This document shows positions 61,677 through 64,000 of a stretch of DNA of 64,000 nt, in pieces. Source of the DNA: Maribacter ulvicola (GTDB lineage: Bacteria; Bacteroidota; Bacteroidia; Flavobacteriales; Flavobacteriaceae); contig NZ_FTMA01000002.1 of the NCBI RefSeq assembly GCF_900155985.1, positions 310,001 to 374,000 on the forward strand. The letters are read 5' to 3'. A program made the translations under genes and the position numbers. The notes beneath the pieces were generated by a model. The model ran no database searches. It saw only the letters and a list, made by a program, of their open reading frames with translations, and was not told where the DNA came from. Every line of letters begins with the position of its first letter. The stretch's first letter is position 1.

Positions 61677-63008
61677 TTAAAGTTTAATTTCGTTTCCTTG
61701 ATAGAATTGCAATAATTGATGGTATAAAATATTTAGGTATTTAGATTGTATGTAATTTTGTTGCGCATTGGTATATGTATTCTGACTTACCACCAGATCG
61801 GTAGTACTTAAATCTCCCAGTTCGTATCTCTTTTGCGCAAGATTATAAGATTGTTCTGCAGCACTTTGCGATGCTTCTGCGGCAACTAACTGTTCTTGGG
61901 AAGAAAGTGCGTATTGGTACGCCGTTTCTACTTTTTTAATAACTTCTTTTTCAACGGTTTGCTTTTGTATTTCTGCTTTTTCTATATTGAAAGTGGCAGT
62001 TTGGACAGCTGCTTTAGTCTGGTTTCTATTAAAAATGGGGATGTTTAAACTTAAACCAAGTCGCTGGTTAAAATTTACATCTAGCTGATCATAGAATGTA
62101 TTGTCGCTAATACTTGTGTACCCAGAACCAAGACTACCAGTTAATGATAACGTTGGCAAATACCCGCCTTTGGCAATCTCCAACTCTTTCTCATTGATTA
62201 AAATTTTGGTGTTGCTAGCTTCTACCTCCGGTAAGTACGATAGCGCATTTGTATAGATAGCTTCTTTGTTTAATTCTAGATGAATTAAATCTTCATTTTC
62301 TTCAACTGTTTCTATTTGCAAATCTTCTAGCGGAGATAATTCCAGTAATTGCTTTAGGTTTATAATATTAAGCTCGTAATCATTTTTCGCAGCAATAACG
62401 TTATACTTATTAGTAGCTGCTTGACTTTGCGCTTCAGTATAATCGCTCAATGCAATAGTACCGGCTTCTAATCTAGATTTTGCACGTAATACCTCTTTTT
62501 CAGAAGCATTTAAATTATTTTGGGCAATGGTAATACCTTCTTTACTAAATAAGGTTTGTAGATATGATTCTAAGATGTTGATAACAATATTGTTTTTAGC
62601 CTCTTGTGCCAATAAACTATTCTGCTCAATTAAAAGCTTATTTTGTTTTATCTGATTGCTCAACTGATTCCCTTGAAACAATGTTACCGAACTGTTTAGG
62701 CCCAAGTTGGTACTATGAATCTGATCAGAAACATAATCGCTTGTAATAGGGTCAATAGTAGTACCACTAGAGAAATTTTGAGATGCACTACCAAATAGAT
62801 TGGGTAATTTGGCAGATTTAGCCGTTTTGTAATCTACCTCAGAAATGCTGGTGTTTATTTCAGCATCCTTTAAAGTAATATTATTTTCTATAGCATAAGT
62901 AATACAATCTTCTAAAGACCATATTTTTGATTCCGCCTGATTTTCAACTTCTTGCGAAAAACCAAAGTGAGCAAATATAATGCCTGCTATGATTATAAAT
63001 TGTTTCAT
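61677..63008 (-). CDS. tolC: TolC-family outer-membrane efflux protein
   Basis: The product has 443 residues with a signal peptide (MKQFIIIAGIIFAHFGFSQ). The OEP layout is clear: two repeats, each helix-strand-helix, about 220 residues apart: ITLKDAEINTSISEVDYKTAKSAKLPNLFGSASQNFS in the first and ILINEKELEIAKGGYLPTLSLTGSLGSGY in the second, then long coiled-coil helices with AKSRLEAGTIALSDYTEAQSQA and AQKRYELGDLSTTDLVVSQNTYTNAQQNYIQ. It is the first gene of the six-gene operon and starts 158 bases after the end of the sortilin-like gene. A 7-bp hairpin (63014-63034) lies in its leader. Confidence 0.95.
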   Translation of the reverse strand: MKQFIIIAGIIFAHFGFSQEVENQAESKIWSLEDCITYAIENNITLKDAEINTSISEVDYKTAKSAKLPNLFGSASQNFSSGTTIDPITSDYVSDQIHSTNLGLNSSVTLFQGNQLSNQIKQNKLLIEQNSLLAQEAKNNIVINILESYLQTLFSKEGITIAQNNLNASEKEVLRAKSRLEAGTIALSDYTEAQSQAATNKYNVIAAKNDYELNIINLKQLLELSPLEDLQIETVEENEDLIHLELNKEAIYTNALSYLPEVEASNTKILINEKELEIAKGGYLPTLSLTGSLGSGYTSISDNTFYDQLDVNFNQRLGLSLNIPIFNRNQTKAAVQTATFNIEKAEIQKQTVEKEVIKKVETAYQYALSSQEQLVAAEASQSAAEQSYNLAQKRYELGDLSTTDLVVSQNTYTNAQQNYIQSKYLNILYHQLLQFYQGNEIKL

Positions 63009-63013
63009 TTAAA

Positions 63014-63034
63014 GTGTGTTTTTAATTAACACAC
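63014..63034 (-). promoter_or_regulatory. Leader hairpin GTGTGTT...AACACAC in front of tolC
   Basis: A 7-bp inverted repeat with a seven-base AT loop lies six bases upstream of the tolC start codon. It could regulate translation of the pump or bind a LytTR-type regulator; neither is shown. Confidence 0.4.
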
Positions 63035-63127
63035 CAAAAGTGAAACTTTAAACTACTTTATAAAAAAGGAATAGAAGTATGCCTATTTTCTTTATACGGA
63101 AGATGGAATTTTATCGACGAAAATTTT

Positions 63128-63159
63128 GGGCAATTGATGTTTGAATATCAATTGCCCAT
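63128..63159. terminator. Terminator between the sortilin-like gene and the tolC operon
   Basis: TGGGCAATTGAT (63128-63139) and ATCAATTGCCCA (63148-63159) form a perfect 12-bp stem. It lies seven bases beyond the stop of the sortilin-like gene. T-rich sequence is on the plus side, and AAAATTTT on the minus side, so it may work both ways. Confidence 0.75.
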
Positions 63160-63166
63160 TTTTTAA

Positions 63167-64000
63167 TTAGTTAAGTTTTACTTGTTCTTTAATAGCAGTA
63201 TATTGCTGTTGAAGGTCTTTTAATCGCTCTACTTCTTCATTCCCCGGTATTTTATCTGCACCACCAACAATGTAAGATAAGTAGGCTATTTGCGGAACCA
63301 GCATTTGCTGCGGATAAGCACCTTCATCATTCTTGATTTCTTTTAATGTTTTCTCTAAAGAAGCTTTTTTATCTCCTGTACTTTTCTTGATCTCAGCCTC
63401 TAAGTTTGACTGAAATTTTCGAGCTTCGGTCAATAAATCCAATACTTTATTTTCGAAAGCTAGGTGGTCAGCTATAATTTTTTCATCGATACCTTCTTCG
63501 GCTAATCTAGGGTCCACTAGAATTTCAAATGGTTGCTCAAAAGTTTCCTTGCCTACAGTTAATTTCACAATATATGTTCCCGGTGGTACCATAGGTCCAT
63601 TTTTGTAACTTCTAGATTCTTTATCGCTCCATGCGCCTTTTTGGCGCATATTCCACTGGAACCTATTTAAACCTTTCTTAGTTTCTAGTTTCGTATCAAA
63701 ATAACTAAAGGACATGCTCAAGCTCATATTGTCCACTTCTTCTTTAGTAGATTTCACTTTTGTAGAATCACTTATGATAGTTACTATAGATTGATTGTTA
63801 GCATCTAAAATTTCTAATTGTACTTCGCTTTTGAGTTCTTTTGGTAGGTAGTAATCAATCAATACTCCAGTTGATGGATAATCAGGGAAACCTTTAGCTC
63901 TGCGAGGTGTTCTATATCTAATGGTGTTATCCGGCTGAAATAAAACAGGAGTATCTTTTAAAGATCCGATTGCCGGATTTCTTAATGAAGTAATATTATC
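63167..64000 (-). CDS. C-terminal part of a sortilin/BNR-type WD40-like protein, cut by the right edge
   Basis: The frame is open from the window edge to a stop at 63167; the first in-window Met (63862) is internal. About 277 residues are visible. The part upstream of that Met reads TPVLFQPDNTIRYRTPRRAKGFPDYPSTGVLIDYYLPK, and the rest has a beta-sandwich MVPPGTYIVKLTV strand and a final helical region rich in Glu and Lys (EARKFQSNLEAEIKKSTGDKKASLEK). This is the conserved end of the VPS10/sortilin-type glycosyl-hydrolase-like proteins with WD40/YVTN-BNR repeats in Bacteroidota. The propeller is outside the window. It is probably exported. Activity is unknown. Confidence 0.82.
   Translation of the reverse strand, partial: DNITSLRNPAIGSLKDTPVLFQPDNTIRYRTPRRAKGFPDYPSTGVLIDYYLPKELKSEVQLEILDANNQSIVTIISDSTKVKSTKEEVDNMSLSMSFSYFDTKLETKKGLNRFQWNMRQKGAWSDKESRSYKNGPMVPPGTYIVKLTVGKETFEQPFEILVDPRLAEEGIDEKIIADHLAFENKVLDLLTEARKFQSNLEAEIKKSTGDKKASLEKTLKEIKNDEGAYPQQMLVPQIAYLSYIVGGADKIPGNEEVERLKDLQQQYTAIKEQVKLN

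Overview
The window is a chromosomal segment of a low-GC, marine-type member of the Flavobacteriaceae (Bacteroidota). The evidence is the protein content (DUF5995, DUF4494, DUF4625, DUF6134 and DUF6515 families, TPR-containing LuxR-like and histidine-kinase regulators, split MacB pumps, a short RpoD-type sigma factor and a GreA/GreB-like protein), together with promoters that carry the Bacteroidota -7 element TAnnTTTG. No rRNA, tRNA, phage, transposase or CRISPR array was seen. Most of it reads as core or lightly accessory chromosome, with two visibly decaying genes.

Layout. 1-6.5 kb: mostly hypothetical or regulatory minus-strand genes (lipoproteins, a DUF5995 protein with a start-site problem, a TPR-HTH regulator, a DUF1080 lipoprotein, an atypical SDR). 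6.6-12.7 kb: a probable metal (zinc) acquisition locus. It has two His-rich DUF4625 lipoproteins, a TonB-dependent receptor, a small His/Cys exported protein, a MerC-like membrane protein and a divergent Fur/Zur-type regulator with a 21-bp near-palindrome on its own promoter. Beside it lie a degenerate copy of the small protein and a dead TonB-receptor plug fragment. 12.85-14.3 kb: a compact SAM-family riboswitch in front of an NhaC-family transporter, which points to methionine or SAM-related transport rather than plain Na+/H+ exchange. 14.6-22.1 kb: an outer-membrane beta-barrel, a FadH-type dienoyl-CoA reductase, a halotyrosine-deiodinase-like nitroreductase, a BBE-type FAD oxidoreductase, a SnoaL-like protein and an unusual DUF4242/cyclase-like/AraC fusion. 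22.4-24.7 kb: ribulose monophosphate enzymes hxlA and hxlB with a divergent AraC regulator. 24.9-31.6 kb: a divergent RpoD paralogue, a DEAD-box helicase, a patatin and a TPR histidine kinase.

31.8-34.9 kb is a TetR-led operon (NAD(P)-binding protein, nitroreductase, YqhD-type aldehyde reductase). Its promoter carries the palindrome AATGAACGTTCATT; nearly the same site recurs at 49.55 kb before a quinone-oxidoreductase-like MDR gene and a DJ-1/PfpI gene, so the two clusters look like one reactive-carbonyl/electrophile regulon. 35-43.5 kb: a DMT transporter, a single-domain DEAD-like protein, a patatin, two exported hypothetical proteins, a Kef K+/H+ antiporter with its KefF-like flavoprotein, MarC, a decayed SDR gene and a cupin. 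43.9-52.8 kb: nitroreductase, antibiotic-biosynthesis-type monooxygenase, AraC regulator, Asp/Glu racemase, SDR, succinate-semialdehyde dehydrogenase, the MDR/DJ-1 pair, a DHFR-like protein and DUF4494.

52.9-64 kb: fasciclin lipoprotein, large-subunit KatE catalase, a Gre-like factor, then a six-gene minus-strand operon TolC-MacA-MacB ATPase-MacB permease-LytS-like kinase-LytTR regulator, and at the right edge the C-terminal part of a sortilin/BNR-type WD40-like protein. Stress, redox and envelope functions dominate. All functional statements rest on motif reading by eye; no database search was run.
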